Shown here in pieces: positions 10,046-23,000 of a stretch of DNA of 64,000 bases; the first letter of the stretch is position 1, and the number at the start of each line of letters is the position of its first letter. The stretch covers positions 148,541 through 212,540 of the forward strand of contig JAGEMR010000043.1 in assembly GCA_021030915.1 (NCBI GenBank). The letters are read 5' to 3'. Source of the DNA: Astrothelium macrocarpum. Lineage: Eukaryota; Ascomycota; Dothideomycetes; Trypetheliales; Trypetheliaceae. Both the position numbers and the translations under genes were made by a program. The notes beneath the pieces were generated by a model that worked only from the letters and a program-made list of their open reading frames with translations, did not search any database and was not told the DNA's origin.

Positions 10046-12780
10046 CTAGCGTGCCTCATTGTCCACCGGTACTTGCGGCACAGGTCGATACTCCTGACCC
10101 TCGTGCTGGTGCTGTAATCGGTCTTCCCTCTCAACTGTGCCGTCCTCACCAGACTCCAACGCAGAATTCCTACGACTGTGTCCAGATAGCAGACTTGTGC
10201 CTACCGAGGTTACTTTCGCGTTATTGCCAACCTCTTCTTTTGGCCCAGGCACGTGAAGCGTCATGAATCTCGTAGCCTTGGACCACTCCTTGGTTGAGGC
10301 CGTAGCTGCCACGATATTGGGGTCCAGGATCTGAGTTGCTGTCCGTCCCATGGAGGTCTGATTGACATAATGCGTGAGGATGCGAAAGGAAAGCGCTCTG
10401 CATAGAATCATGATCAAAGCTGTGACCAAGCTAGCTAGCAGCAAAAATGCGACTACGAAAGCAGGAATTGCGTAGCGAATGTCTTTGTATCCGACGACCC
10501 TAATTCGTCGATTGACGCTCTTTTCGCCAAAGATAACGGAAGGTGCCCCGCTTCTTTTCTCCTTTCTGCTTGGGGCTGGTGGAGTGTTGGCTTCGGACCC
10601 GAAGCCGGTGTTTGTGCCAACAGTAGCAAAAGCAACGAGATCAGTCCAGATTAGATTCATAATTTTTGCAGCACCTTCGGGAGTGCCTGAAAGTTCCCGG
10701 TATTTGAGTGTGAGGCCGTAGTTGGTCTCGCCGCTATAGCTGTAACAAGACAACGCGTCAGAACGTCATTATGTTTTTATTGGATCTCAGGGCTGACCTA
10801 CCTTGGAATGAAGTCCACAGAAATACCTCTAATGGACGCGGCGTCCTCGTATATGCTGTTCCATGCTGCTGCGAATACTGATCCCGCAGCAAAGGAGTCA
10901 TATAGGTGACCATATGTTACTTGATGATTGGCAGCGGGCAGATATAGCTCAGCAGCACGTCGCGTCTCGAAGGCCGAATTGTTTACGAGCGACTCATTTG
11001 CCAGACCCCAGAAGAGAAAAATGTCTTCGATCTGATATCCATGGGCGTGCTCAATTGCCCAAAGGGGTAGCGTGTCACTGCTGTAGTTCTTTGATTGAAC
11101 GTCAACGACACTTAGCGCACTCAAGTCAGCGTTGTCACTCGTGGTGTTCGAATTGAATGTGACAGTTTGAATAGATGCCTTCATAGCACTAGCACACGTA
11201 TAGAACTCCTGTGTCCAGTTTGAGCCGAGGTCGTACTGATAACTTTGACCTTCTTCGGATGGGTGCGGTACTCCATAAAAGTATCCACAACGAACGTAGG
11301 GTTTTGTAGAGTTACTCAGATCGGTATCATTAAACCCGGAACAGCGGCGACCTCATGATCTTCAGTAGTCTATTGGTACGATGAGATGATCGACACTCAC
11401 CATATGTTGTAAAGTTCAGTGCATCATCTGCATCGGAGTCAAGATAAATGCTATCTAAGTAGTATCCATCTGCCTGACTGATTGATATGGAACTTGGAGA
11501 TGCAAATTCTGCATATTTAGAAAGCTCGTCCGTGTATCTATCTCCTACCGAGGAAGAAGTGATATTCAACACCCTTGCCGTAAATTGATTGTTCCACCAG
11601 GCAAGAGCATAAGATCTCTGCTGTAGATCAGGTGATTCTCCAAAGACATTCTGCCAGGTATCTTCTGGTCCGTCCAATCTTGGTTCGGGTATATCAGGAG
11701 CTAAGTTAGCAAATCCGCCGTCGTCTGTCATGTAGCCACTATTGGTTACATAGAAAAGGTTGTTCGATATTGAAAAATGAAGGCTGAGATTGACTGGGGT
11801 GCACGCAGTGTCAGGAAATATCCAGAGTAAATCTTCCTCCCACTGTCCACCCAGTTGCAGTTCGAGAGGGACGCTATGATTGCGGAAGCCGATTCCCCCA
11901 TTCATAGTATCAATTACCAGACCTTCAACCAGGCGATACTGATTATCTAAAAGAATTGTCTGTAGGGGCTGAAGATTCCCTTGGATATTTGTAGCATTGT
12001 TGTCAACATACGGGTCGTTTATATGATAATAGTTTCGGTATTCTATGTCCATAGGAGATGCCACAGTGTTGCCTTGGGTTAAATTGACGAATATTTTGGA
12101 AGTGGAAGCAGGTATCGTGGAATTGATCATCACATGACCGGGATATTTAGTTCTTAGGATAGGGTCATCATAAATGGTGTCCGGGCAATCCATATACTTA
12201 TTCCAGCCGCAAGTACGGCGAACAGGATAACCAGGACGTATTGCGGTGCCTTGTCCAAAGTAAGTCAAGTCTACATGGCCAAAGTCAGATTAAGTGATAC
12301 ACGTCCAGCATGAGAACAATGTTTGAAATTTCTTACCAGGCGCATAGGAGAATTCGGAATTGTGCTCAGGAGACGAGAAGATCTCTTGGTCAAAGAGTGG
12401 CTTTGGCGTAAGAAAACCAGCCAGCATTAGGGTGATTGTCCCAAAAAATCCGAGCCCGGATATAAATTGCACACGCCACCAGACGTGCTTTGCAGCCGAT
12501 CCATCACCGCGGACGAAAATAGGCCACAAAGTACCTTGAATCAGATTGCCAATACCGGACCATGTTGCCGGGTTGTGTTGACCTTTTTGAATGACCCCTA
12601 GGAGAACAAGAGCAAAGATCATAGGCAAGATGTTTTGTACTGTCAAGATAGCATTGTCAGGCACCAATTTTTCAGCACTGAGGCGACCAGGGGAAACCCA
12701 CAAGTGGATACAGCGCCAGAGATGAGGCCCGCTACCTCACCGACAGTAAGTCCGGTCTCTAATGCTGCGAAATCAGACAT
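10046..12780 (-). CDS. Membrane protein with large glycosylated ectodomain, family of unknown function
   Basis: Five exons joined by hand: 12780-12702, 12639-12337, 12270-11401, 11351-10802, 10739-10046; introns of 62, 66, 49 and 62 nt, all GT..AG and in phase. The product is 831 aa. The N-terminus (LTVGEVAGLISGAVST) is typical of a widespread ascomycete family of unannotated membrane proteins. Two membrane segments lie near residues 29-43 and 84-102. A ~590-residue Ser/Thr/Asn-rich region with many N-x-S/T sequons and several Cys follows. A third hydrophobic segment (AIPAFVVAFLLLASLVTALI, about 690-715) precedes a basic, Ser-rich tail. The motif YKDIRYAIPAFVV before the last segment is a family mark as I recall it. 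Function is unknown; a cell-surface or cell-wall role is only a guess. Confidence 0.8.
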
Positions 12781-13696
12781 ATCACTAACGACGGACGTAC
12801 TGGGCCCTTATCAATTGACACATGAATTTGAAGCATAGGAAAGGTTGGCAAAACAAGGAATCAGAGAGAAGTAAGTTAAAGAATCTTTGTATTGATTCGT
12901 TTCGGAATTGATAAGCAAGGCATATTCACGTGTAAAGCCGTACCGAGACCTTCATTTCAGGCTCCTATCGATGCACGTCTAAGGTTCGGCTATTGCAGCT
13001 ATCTGTGGCAGTGCGTAACGAGAAATGAGAACATTGCAGGTATGACGCCTTCCAAATGGCTTTCGTGACGGAATACCCAAGCGGCGCCAGATCGCGCTAC
13101 GATAGTTCCAGATTGCACAGCCGACCCGCCAAGTCCAGCCCAGGATATTTTGGTGATCAAGAATTGGTACGAAGAGGTTTAGCATGAGAGGATTAGCGCT
13201 TGCCATTCATGCGCAGGCGACTGAGCTACAGTGACACTTCCCACGTGCCGTAGTACATGCCCAGGCGTCAAGAAACCTAAAGAACTGCTTCGACCGCAAG
13301 GACTCGATAGGTTGGTAGGCAACAGCGATCCGAGAAGCGAGTTGGTGTATTGATGGCGTGCAGACGAGATGGTAGCGCGGCAGGACCCGAGAAGATGTTA
13401 ATGTGGCTGCAGGCGAGTAACCCGATTGGGAAACCTTCAATTCCCCTGGTCGCTTCTATTGATTTTTCATCTTGCGTGTCTCCGTGGCTATGGCTTGTGT
13501 GTGCCCTGCAGTAGCTTCTCAGCAGATAAGATTTATGTGCGCTCAAATGATCATTGGCTTACCTGTGCCTCATAAGCTGTCATAAGTAGGTTTCCTGGAA
13601 CCCGAAATCTACTACATCACTACTCCCCTACTCAATGTAATTACATTATACATACTGAAAATTCAGCTAGCCTAAGGCCGAGTGATTGTGTCCATC
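12781..13696. other. Gap, no gene seen
   Basis: Divergent upstream region of the membrane-protein gene (minus) and the secreted-protein gene (plus). The short ORFs present on both strands lack family resemblance and codon regularity. A local AT-rich stretch with atgtaattacattat near 13635-13652 is a short palindrome. Confidence 0.4.
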
Positions 13697-14265
13697 ATGC
13701 ACACCTGCTCTTCTCATTTGCGTTTCCCTTTACTTGTCTGCCTATTGTTGATTTTCACCAGCACAACGACCTGCTCAGAACGGCTACGTTTGCAGCTCAA
13801 ACGGCAATCATGCGAATTCACCGCAGCACCGTGCGATACCAGTTCGCCGACCTTCAGTTTATCCGCCTGCATTAAATCAACGTGTAAGAACTGTGCATAT
13901 ATCGAGGTCTTTGCCCAATGCTGCGCAGCATCAGATTACGCAGCAATGTCAGAATGCTTGCAAACCGCTCAAGATGGTGGCATCACAACCAGCAGCGGGC
14001 AAACTGCGCTGCCAACAATAGCACCCTCGTTGCCTAACACGCTACCGAACGGCACTTTTGCGACGCGGTTCGGCTCGAATTCCAGCAGCCAAACTGGTCG
14101 AGGAGGTTTCCTGACCCATCCTGCATCTCAGTCTCAAACAGCATCTTCAACGTCTAGTATTGATCCTAGTGCATCTCCTAGCCAGACAGGCTCAGCACGT
14201 GGACTCGAGGTACGCATTTTGTTTCACAAGTAACTGTTGTCTTTCTCTGCTAATAGATGTTGTAG
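13697..14265 (+). CDS. Small secreted cysteine-rich protein
   Basis: Exons 13697-14209 and 14257-14265 (47-nt intron gtacgc..aatag); 173 aa. Residues 1-26 form a signal peptide (hydrophobic PLLVCLLLIFTST). A dibasic KR at 36-37 precedes the first Cys. The next 50 residues hold eight Cys at 39, 46, 58, 63, 66, 75, 76 and 87, including a CC pair; the rest is Ser/Thr/Gln-rich and looks like an O-glycosylated stalk. Eight Cys recall CFEM domains, but the spacing does not fit the CFEM pattern, so I do not assign it. The second exon adds only Met-Leu before the stop; if that intron is not used, the frame ends at 14233 instead. Function unknown; surface or effector-like protein is possible. Confidence 0.6.
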
Positions 14266-15198
14266 AGAGGATGCCTTCTATGGGTACTGTGGGGTTTTGT
14301 AGCGTATCTAGTCATAAAATGTTGTTAGAAAAGCCGCGAGCTGCGGGTAAACGACACGACCGCGTCGATCAAAAGTCGAATTTCTTCGAAAAAGCTGTCG
14401 GCTGAGTCCTAGTTATGACGGCATTGTACGGAAGGCAACGACGGTGCTAGGTGAAAAACAAAGCGCAAGAAACCGAACCAAAAATGAGAAAGAATTACCG
14501 GCACACGTTCTCCCCACATACTTCTCATATCCACCAACGTGCTGCTTCTCCTTTCAGTGTATTCTTGCTGGGCCAGATAGACGTCGCAAGCCGTTCTTGT
14601 GGCATGCAAGAGCAGGATGTGATGAGAATCTCACCAGATAAGCGAGAAACACCATTCGAGTGATGTCTGTATCTGCAGTATAAGATGCCATTTCCCACGA
14701 GCGAGGGAAAGAGGTAGCTGCACACATGTTGGGAGTTGGCTCAACGTCAATGAACAGTAACACTGTTGATAGTGCAGCGTGTCTTCTATACTGAGCTAGC
14801 TTCCGACATGCATGCAGCTGTTTGCATTCAGCTCGTAAACGGCGTAGCGGTAATATCAGAAGAGTAGAGAAGATGTACGAAGAAAAGGCAGAATGGAAAA
14901 GATGACTGAGGACTCAGACCAGCTTTCATACCGTCGAAAATTGTGCATATCTGCTTTGTGTATTCCACGTCTGTGATAGCCTGACATTTTTTCGTGGCCG
15001 TCATATGCCATCTTTAAAGCGACCATTGTCACGCAGGCGGTCTCTCTTATCTCGTGTAGGTACTCTCTAAGGGCCTGTTGGAGGGGCGGCGTATATAATT
15101 AGCCTAACTAAATTGGGGTTAGCTTTAAAATACCCTCGGTCCCTGCATTTGCTCCTGCTGAATTTATTTTGGCTGTGGTGATCGCTCTTTCCGTAAAG
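14266..15198. other. Gap, no gene seen
   Basis: Intergenic, with only short overlapping ORFs on both strands and no shared domain or splice pattern. The last ~130 bases should hold the PRO3 promoter. Confidence 0.4.
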
Positions 15199-16263
15199 AT
15201 GGCGCAAATCGATGGCAATGAGGGGCTCACGCTCACGGTATTGGGTTGTGGTGAGTTGTGCATCTTGCTGATGTTCTCGCATTCTGCCGCAAGGATCATA
15301 ACGGGGAGTGGCTAATGCTTTCAAGGTACCATGGGGATCGCCATATTATCTGGTGTTTTTGCTGCCCTGGACTCCCTCCAATCCAATTCTTCGAAATCGA
15401 AACCCACTTCCGGCACATCTACTCCTCTGTCCTACACGGAACCTCCTCGCCACCTCCCTTCCCGTTTCATTGCCTGTGTCCGAAGGCCGCAATCAGCACA
15501 TCGCATCAGATCTTCCCTTTCAACAAACAATCATTCGCTCACTATCCTCGAAAACGACAATTTGCGCGGCGTTCAGGAAGCAGATGTCGTCATTCTTGGA
15601 TGCAAGCCACAAATGGTTGCAGACATCCTCACTGCGCCAGGCATACGCGATGCGCTGAAGGGAAAGCTGTTGATCAGCATACTGGCAGGCGTGACGGTTC
15701 ATCAGATTGAAGAGATCTTATACGGCAGCAGTAGTGACGAAGATCCCGAGCAACTGGGCAGATGTAGAATCATCCGTGCAATGGCCAACACTGCCTCTTT
15801 TGTGCGCGAATCTATGACCATCATCGCCAACTCCACACCGCCTCTTCCTCAGGAATACGCGCAGTTGGTGACATGGATGTTCGAACAGATTGGTAGAGTG
15901 ATACACCTGCCGGCAGCGTCAATGGATGTTTGTACTGCGCTTTGCGGCTCAGGTCCGGCATTTATGGCGTTAGTGCTGGAGGCGATTGCAGATGGAGCAG
16001 TGGCTATGGGTTTGCCAAGAGCAGAGGCACAGATTATGGCAGCGCAGACCATGCGAGGGACAACAGGACTTGTACTAAACGGTGAACATCCGGCAGTATT
16101 AAAAGACAAAGTGAGTACACCTGGAGGCTGTACGATCGGTGGACTCTTGGTGCTGGAGGAAGGGAGAATGAGAGGGACGATGTCAAGAGCAATTAGGGAA
16201 GCGACTGTGGTTGCGAGTCAACTGGGCAAAGGAGTGGAAGGCGTCAATGGTACGCGATGGTGA
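15199..16263 (+). CDS. PRO3: Pyrroline-5-carboxylate reductase
   Basis: Last step of proline synthesis: reduces 1-pyrroline-5-carboxylate with NAD(P)H. Exons 15199-15250 and 15326-16263, 75-nt intron with a ctaat branch; 329 aa. The intron splits the Rossmann glycine motif: LTLTVLGCG joins TMGIAILSGVF. Further conserved blocks are ADVVILGCKPQMV, the NAD-side segment RIIRAMANT, the domain hinge CTALCGSGPAFMAL, and the C-terminal DKVSTPGGCTIGGL signature. Family proteins are 270-320 aa; the small excess is an insert after the first beta-alpha unit. The start gives the exact N-terminal strand needed for the fold. Confidence 0.95.
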
Positions 16264-17137
16264 GGCTCGGCCGTGGCTAGCCGTTTCACTGTTCAATTGA
16301 TCAACAAAAGCTCGTGGCGCATGGTCAGAAGATAGAGATACCAATGGGTATCAATCACAAGACTTGAGTACCAAATGAATTCTTTTAACATGCATGCGGC
16401 ACCTCACGGTAGGGTCTGACGACCTTATCCCATTCATGAATACTCAATGTCTGTCCAAGGGAGGTAAAATCTCCATCATATGTCAATGTGACGTCATGTG
16501 CCATGTTTGCATCATTCTGATGACTGGAGTCATGAAAAGCATTTTAAATTTTCAACGGGTGATTGTATGATGAAGTGTGACCGATCACTGTCCAAGGAAC
16601 ACGGCGCTGACTGCTTGAATTAGTACCTTACGCGATGTTTGCTGCACGCTATCATAGCTCCCGCAAACGGTGGAGGCTTTATAACAGACTAGCCGTAATT
16701 GGCATATTTGGAGCTGAACATGTTGGACCCTGGCTTATGTTTGGGGCATGATGATGCCAGCTTGATAAACCAGTCTGAAGCTTTTGCTTTCACCGACACT
16801 CCAATTTTCCCAATCTTGAGAATTGCTCAACTCTCCATGACAGGCCACACTCGTGCACCCAAGTAACAAACTTACATAAGATCACGAAAACACCATTGTT
16901 TAAAATTCACAAGGAGCAGCTGCAACCTGGTAACCTTTTTGCCGTGGCTCCGACAGCCTTTACTTTCTTCGGACTCTCATATCGTAGCATATGCAAGAAG
17001 CTTGCTCATCTGTTCGCTTCCATACGCTTCTCTCGGTCCTGGCATACTCACCAAGTGTCCACAAAATTTCTTTCTTTACCTTGAGCTATTAGTACTACCT
17101 ACCAGAAGCTCGCCTACCTGGCAAGCCCCAAGCCAGA
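16264..17137. other. Gap, no gene seen
   Basis: Between PRO3 and the CBM48 gene, both on plus. No coding stretch is convincing; the final ~150 bases are pyrimidine-rich with tctt/cctt runs, as in fungal 5' leaders. Confidence 0.4.
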
Positions 17138-19291
17138 ATGTCCGATGTGTCCAGTCCCAAAAACCCCTCCTTAGTTGATACGTCCGAAGACCAGACTTCC
17201 TCCAAGCCTTCCGCTTCTTCTAACCAGACGGTCACAATCAAGTACAACAATCCCGATACACGGCCTCCTGTCTACATAGCCACCTCCCTTACCACACCAC
17301 CATGGCAGCCGACCGAGATGCAATATATGTCAAATGGCAGCACCCCATACTTTTACAAAGACTTTGACAATGTTGAGGAAGGAACCCATCAATATAAGTT
17401 CAGACTTGGTCCTGGAGATTGGTGGGTATTGGACAAGAATGCTCCAACAGGTATAACGGCATACCGGATGTACCGGATTTTCGAGAACTGACTTCATCTA
17501 GTTCATGACAATAACGGCAATGAAAACAATGCACTGGTCGTTCGAGCAGACCTAGCGACAAACAGTGTTGCGACAGACAATGATACTCCAGAAGTAAAAG
17601 CAGATGACGAGTCAGAATCTCGCCCACGTGTAGATAGCATATTGCCGAACAAGCCTCCGGAGATTCCTTCAGTGGTTGTTGACAAAGTTGATTCGGAGCC
17701 CAGGCATGGTGATGACCTAGGTGCTGAGGCCACACATGGACAGAAAGTTGCTCATGATCTCCGCGCGGCCGACGCTCAACCTGAAGAAATAAATATTCAT
17801 CCGCATGCTTCCGAGGACTCGCAACACCTTTCAACTTCGTCATCGAGCGAGAATGGGGGAATAAACACTGCTGGCGCTCAAAAGACCAGTCACGAGCGAG
17901 ATTCTGAAATTGCAGATCATGAAAATGTTCCGCTTTTTGCACATGAGTATACATATCAGCCACCGCCGAGAACTGAGGATGCAAGCAATAATTCCTCCAA
18001 CGACAAGTTGAGAGACGAACCTCTTGCTGCTCAAAATCCCGAATTCGCCGCAGCAGTTGGCTATGACCCCAGAACACAACGTGAGTCACCTCGCGAAGAG
18101 CCTCCTCTATTCGCGCATGAATGCGCTTCTAGTCAAGAAGAACTTCCTCAGCTCGATCCAAAGTCAAACCTCAACAATTTCCAGCAACTCCCTTCTTCTT
18201 TGAGAAATATAGAGTCCGCCAATGATGGCAACGATGAACCGTCTCACCATGACCCGTCAATTGAGAAGTTTCCAGATACGAGGGAAGATATCATGATGCA
18301 TCTCCAACAAACGGGTTCCCGGCTTCGTCATGACGATTCTGATCGTGCGGAGGGTACTCCACCATCGCCGCTGATGTCGAAGAGCAATTCTCCATCACTC
18401 TCTCGGACAGAATCAAACACTTCTCATTCTGCAATCTCTCCACTAAACGACATCACGGAGGACCCGATTGCTGAAGACAACGAGGCGGGCGATGACCAGC
18501 ATGAGACTAACGATAGCTCCATTTCCAATAGCAAGCTTCCTGAAGCAGCTCTCGATCATACCGGAATCTCACCCATAACCAATTCCTTTCAGGAGGAAAT
18601 CACCATCCAAAAGAAGCCTGCGGATAGCGGACAATATATTCTCAACTCAACAATGCCAGCAGTGCTATCGCCTCCGACCCCACCAATGACGCCTGAGGAC
18701 TCATTAAAAGCCGCGCGGAATGCTTCATCTGCTACAATCACACGTCGAGAGGGAAACAAGAAGAATGAAACACCAGGGAATCTTGCTGATCGACCAGGGC
18801 TATTAGCCGATACGGACCGAGCGAGTCCAAATCAAGGTTCAGCTACAGCAACTGTTCCCCCAACTCCTGTCATTACTGGCGCACTACGTCAACGTCGTCC
18901 AGATTCTGACGGAAATGTGGACGAAGATGAAAATGCGCTGGCCAGCAGCAAGGCTCTCAGTCCTGAATCCAACAGCCGCACTGTCTCGCCTTCATCAAAT
19001 ACTCCATTGATTCAAAAGGAAGACCACCAAAGCACTTTGAGTGCTATCTGGCGTGTCTTGTTTGGAAGTTGGCTGGCACCTCTGGGTAATTGGATCGCAC
19101 GACTGTGTGGTGGGAGGCGGAATGCTGCGTAAGTAAGTCCTTGCGAATTGAATTTCCTTTTTAGAGAGTTTTTGCTAAGGATGGATGACAGTGGTATCGT
19201 CGTGCTTGGCCTCGTCGCGACATGGACGGCAGGATACTACATTGACGCTACTGGTATTCTTGCGGCATTGGGTCGTGGCCAGCCAGAGTAA
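17138..19291 (+). CDS. AMPK1/CBM48-type glycogen-binding protein with C-terminal membrane anchor
   Basis: Exons 17138-17450, 17502-19128 and 19192-19291; introns of 51 and 63 nt; 679 aa. Residues ~29-115 form an E-set/CBM48 domain like that of AMPK beta and yeast Crp1/Mdg1: VTIKYNNPDTRPPVYIATSL, PPWQPTEMQY, HQYKFRLGPGDWWVLD, joined through the first splice to VHDNNGNENNALVV. The next ~500 residues are Ser/Pro/Glu-rich, low in complexity and probably disordered, with many S-P sites. The last ~60 residues hold a hydrophobic stretch spanning the last splice (GIVVLGLVATWTAGYYIDATG), suggesting a tail anchor. Likely role: linking polysaccharide or carbohydrate status to a membrane (inference). Confidence 0.78.
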
Positions 19292-20014
19292 GACTGAAAG
19301 CCAGTTGCCTCTATTGTGATTAGCGAGTACCTGGTATTAGGTATCTGGTAGCCATTGGTGGAGTGCATACTATAGCTACTCGCTATGAAATTGTTTTCGA
19401 CACATTGCGGATTGAATGATGCCCATGGCTATAATGCGGAATGTTCACGATCGTTCATTGTGATAGATGGCATCGCTCAACTCACGTAATATAGAGCGTG
19501 GTGAATATCATGGCTTGGAGGGCGCTAGGGGACCAATCCACTTATGCTAGCATTTGCCTCAGCATACACAACGAAAGACGACACAAGTGGCAAGCTTAGG
19601 GCCGCATGCAGGTAACAGTGCGATTAGTGTATCATCAGCTCAATTCTCTAATAAAGTTCTATGATGCAGCAATCTAGAGAGAGCCTCATGCTCTTCGAAA
19701 ATGCTAGGGACGGTTATCATCCGTATTGCCCATGTCTCTGTCGATGCCGATGATGTCTAATGAGAACAATCACGTGCCATCAATAAAATCCCGCGTCGAC
19801 ATTAAGCAATTCCACACCACAGCTTCTTCCGGAGTAGAGTATTCCCACTTCGCATTACCATCCCATCCCACAGTGAACCCAGCGTGTAAAGTCCATCCCT
19901 TCCATAGCAAACCCACCACTCTCACTAAACGCAGCATGAACCTCCACATCCCCCGAGCAACTCAATCCCTCCCCACTCAGTTCACCGCCCCCATCCCAGC
20001 CTTCCCAATCTTCC
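19292..20014. other. Intergenic, convergent 3' ends
   Basis: Separates the stop of the CBM48 gene from the stop of the RING/RS gene. An ORF at 19726-20142 (+) overlaps the antisense of the RING gene's C-terminus and is Pro/Ser-rich only because of the GC-skewed sequence there; not called. Confidence 0.4.
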
Positions 20015-23000
20015 TCACACCCTCCCCCACCGTCCCCCCTCCCTCTCCCTCTCCACCCTCCCAGTCCTCTCCTCGCTCTCCTCCCCCTCATACTCCACCC
20101 TTTCCCTCGCCCGCCTCTCGCGCCCCCTCAACCCCCTACTAATCCGCCAGCTCAAATCCACACCATCGGCATCCCTCCGCGCCTTCGGCCCCGTCGGCGC
20201 TGACGCCGGCGGCGGAGACGACACCCTCCCAGCCACGCCCACCGCTGCTACTGCTGCCGCTGCCGGCGCAGTCGTACCTGTCTCGCCGCCACCGCGGCGA
20301 CGGCCCCCGCCCGCGCTCGCCCGCCGGTGCAGCTCCCGCATCAGGCGCTCGCGGTCGCGCTGGGCGCGCTCGGCCGCGAGCGGGTCGAGCTCCGAGAGGC
20401 GCTTTGCCGGCTGCGGTGGAGCGTGGGACGAGGCGGGGCGGTCGAAGGAGGTGCGGCGCGCGCGGTCGCGGTCGCGGTCGGCTTTGGGGCCTGTTGGGGG
20501 CTGGATGCCGTTTGTGAAGGGCGCTGGGGCTGCGTCGGTTGGGGTGGGCGGTTGTTGGGTGGAGGTGCTGGTGCGACGTGGGGGTGGTGGGGCGATGGTG
20601 GTGTGGGCGCCTTTGATCTTGAAGCCTTCTTGGGCTGGGGTGGTGGGTTGTGAGGGCTTGGTGTGGGCGGAGTCCGGGTCGGGGTGGGAGTAGGAGGTGG
20701 ATGGGCGGCGGTGGGAGGGGTCTTCGAGCTGAGGTGGTGAGCGGTCTCTGGAGCGGTCGTGGTCGACGTCACGATCACGCTCGCGGCGACTGCGTTTGCG
20801 GGAGGAATAGTCCTCGTCGTGGATGTCGTCGTGGTCTTTGTCATGGCGTGAGCGTCTGCGTTCGCGGTCTTTCTCACGGTCGCGAGGGCGATCACGATCG
20901 CGTTCACGTTCACGGTCGCGATCGCGGTCTCTGTCTCGATACTTGTCGCGGTCCTTTTCGTCTCGATCGCGTTCGCGATGGCTTCTGCTCCTGCGACGGC
21001 TATCTCCATACTCATCTTCATTAGTATCGTCAGGAAGTTCCTCATGGTCGCGATAGTATACATCATCTCCTGCAGGTGACCGAGAGCGATGATGACGGCT
21101 ATGGCGATCCTTACTACGGTCACGATGGGATCGGCTGGATCGATGCTTGTCCTTTTCGCGCCGATGGTACCGACGTTCCGCATCATCTTCATAATCATCT
21201 CTAGAGCGATGTCCTCTGGAGTCACGCCGATCATAGACATCCGAATGATTCCCACCCTCACTCTCATCATCATATTTGCGAGAGTGACGGTGACGCTTAT
21301 CGCGCCTATAATCGTAGTCATCTTCATCAACATCCTCGTCTCGCTCGTAATAGCTTCGCTTGCGATGGCGGGAATGAGAATGCGAACGTGAGCTTGTGTT
21401 TTCTGCTTCAGGACTGCGAGATACTTTACGGGTTGAACGAGCACGGGATGGAGATCTTGACCTATGACGAGTAGGGGATGGGCTTGGCGATTGTTTTGAA
21501 TTCCCTGCGTGAGTAGCTGAATCTGTAGAATCCTTTCCAGGCTCGGCAGCAACTCCAGAATTAGTAGGACCAGTGACCCCACGGCCAGCCGCAGGATGGA
21601 ATCCGCCTCGACCTCTAAAGCTGCCACCGGTTGGACCTTCACGCATCGCCTTGGGACCGGACGGTGCATTAGGTGGCGGAGCTGGTGCAGGTATCATGGA
21701 TGTTTCGTTAGTGGTAGGCTGTTTTGAAGTATTTACATCAATAAATTCTCCATTTGGACCCCAAGCGGGAGCTGGATCATTGGATTCGACGACTTTGAAT
21801 TCATGCTGATTGCGATGATATCCACGTCCTCTTCCACGAAAACCTCCACGGAACCCACGACCATACCCGCCCCTCCCACGTGGGTAGCTATAATAATTAG
21901 AACCTTGCGCATAGAAGGAATCAGACGCATCCATTGAGTTCATGGGATTCACCATTGACGAGCCTGTCATGAAATTTGTTGAATGATGATCCTGATCATA
22001 TGGAAAAGAACCTTGCAGAGCACCAGAAGAAGACTGCTGTACAGTTGAATCGTTTTCATTCTGATATCCATCAGAATATCCCTGTTGACCTTGCTCGTCT
22101 TGGCCATTGATTGCTGTTACAGCCGTATTCTCCGGGGTCTGACCATTGGTCTCTGCGTGCTTTTCATTGTTAGTATCAACATCACCAACGGGTGCTGATT
22201 CAGGCACAAGTGATTCTTCAGTAACATTAATGTTTTCATCATCTGTGAGATTAGTGAGTTTCGGCTCTTGGTCCTGGGTTGGAATCGTGGATTCATTAGG
22301 AGCTGATGTTAACGGCTCAGGGGAGGCCCGCGGTGAGGCCTGTTGATTTTGAAGGTCTGTAGGCAACTGATGGGAGAAAGCATCATTTTCGTCCCCAGTG
22401 GAAGTCTGGTGCATCGATTGCTGCACTGAATTCTGCATCTGACCTTGGTTTTGATACTGACCAAAGACATTACCTCGATGACTGCCGTAACCTCGGCCAT
22501 GGCCTCGCTGACCACGAAAACGATTTTGGTTTGGGTAGTTATTATTTTGGAAACGCGACTGGTGATGCATCTGGTTGGGGAACTGCCCCTGGTGCGATTG
22601 ATGTTGATTATATCCACCATTGGGATAGTAGCCACCATTCTGTGCGCCAAAGCCTCCGCCAATGCCCATGGAAGATTGTTGTCCGTTCCATCCACCACCA
22701 AATCCATTTCCATACCCAATTCCCATATTCATATTGTTCATGCCAGCCAGTCCCATACCGCCCCCAAAAGTATTGAACATGCTCTGCATGGTCATTGGAT
22801 CCATTCCCATACCGTTCATGCCTACGGGACGTGCATTAGATTTATCATTTATCATTTATCATAAGCATCGAAATTTACATTGCTTACCCATCATGTTCGG
22901 AAAACCGTTCCAGTTGCCATTCTGCATGGCATTTTGCATTTGCATTTGCATCATATTAAAATTGTTTGTATTGGACCAATCCATGCCAGATAAGTTCTGC

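Noticed and set aside
13697..14265. CFEM domain in the secreted protein
   Set aside because: Eight Cys are present but their spacing, including the late CC pair, does not fit the CFEM pattern, and the diagnostic Asp context is not seen.
20341..21669. A 442-codon ORF in another frame of the same strand inside the RING/RS gene
   Set aside because: It arises from the degenerate hexamer repeats of the RS tract, which stay open in several frames; its sequence (Ile/Thr/Met-rich) has no domain, while the chosen frame gives the RS tail.
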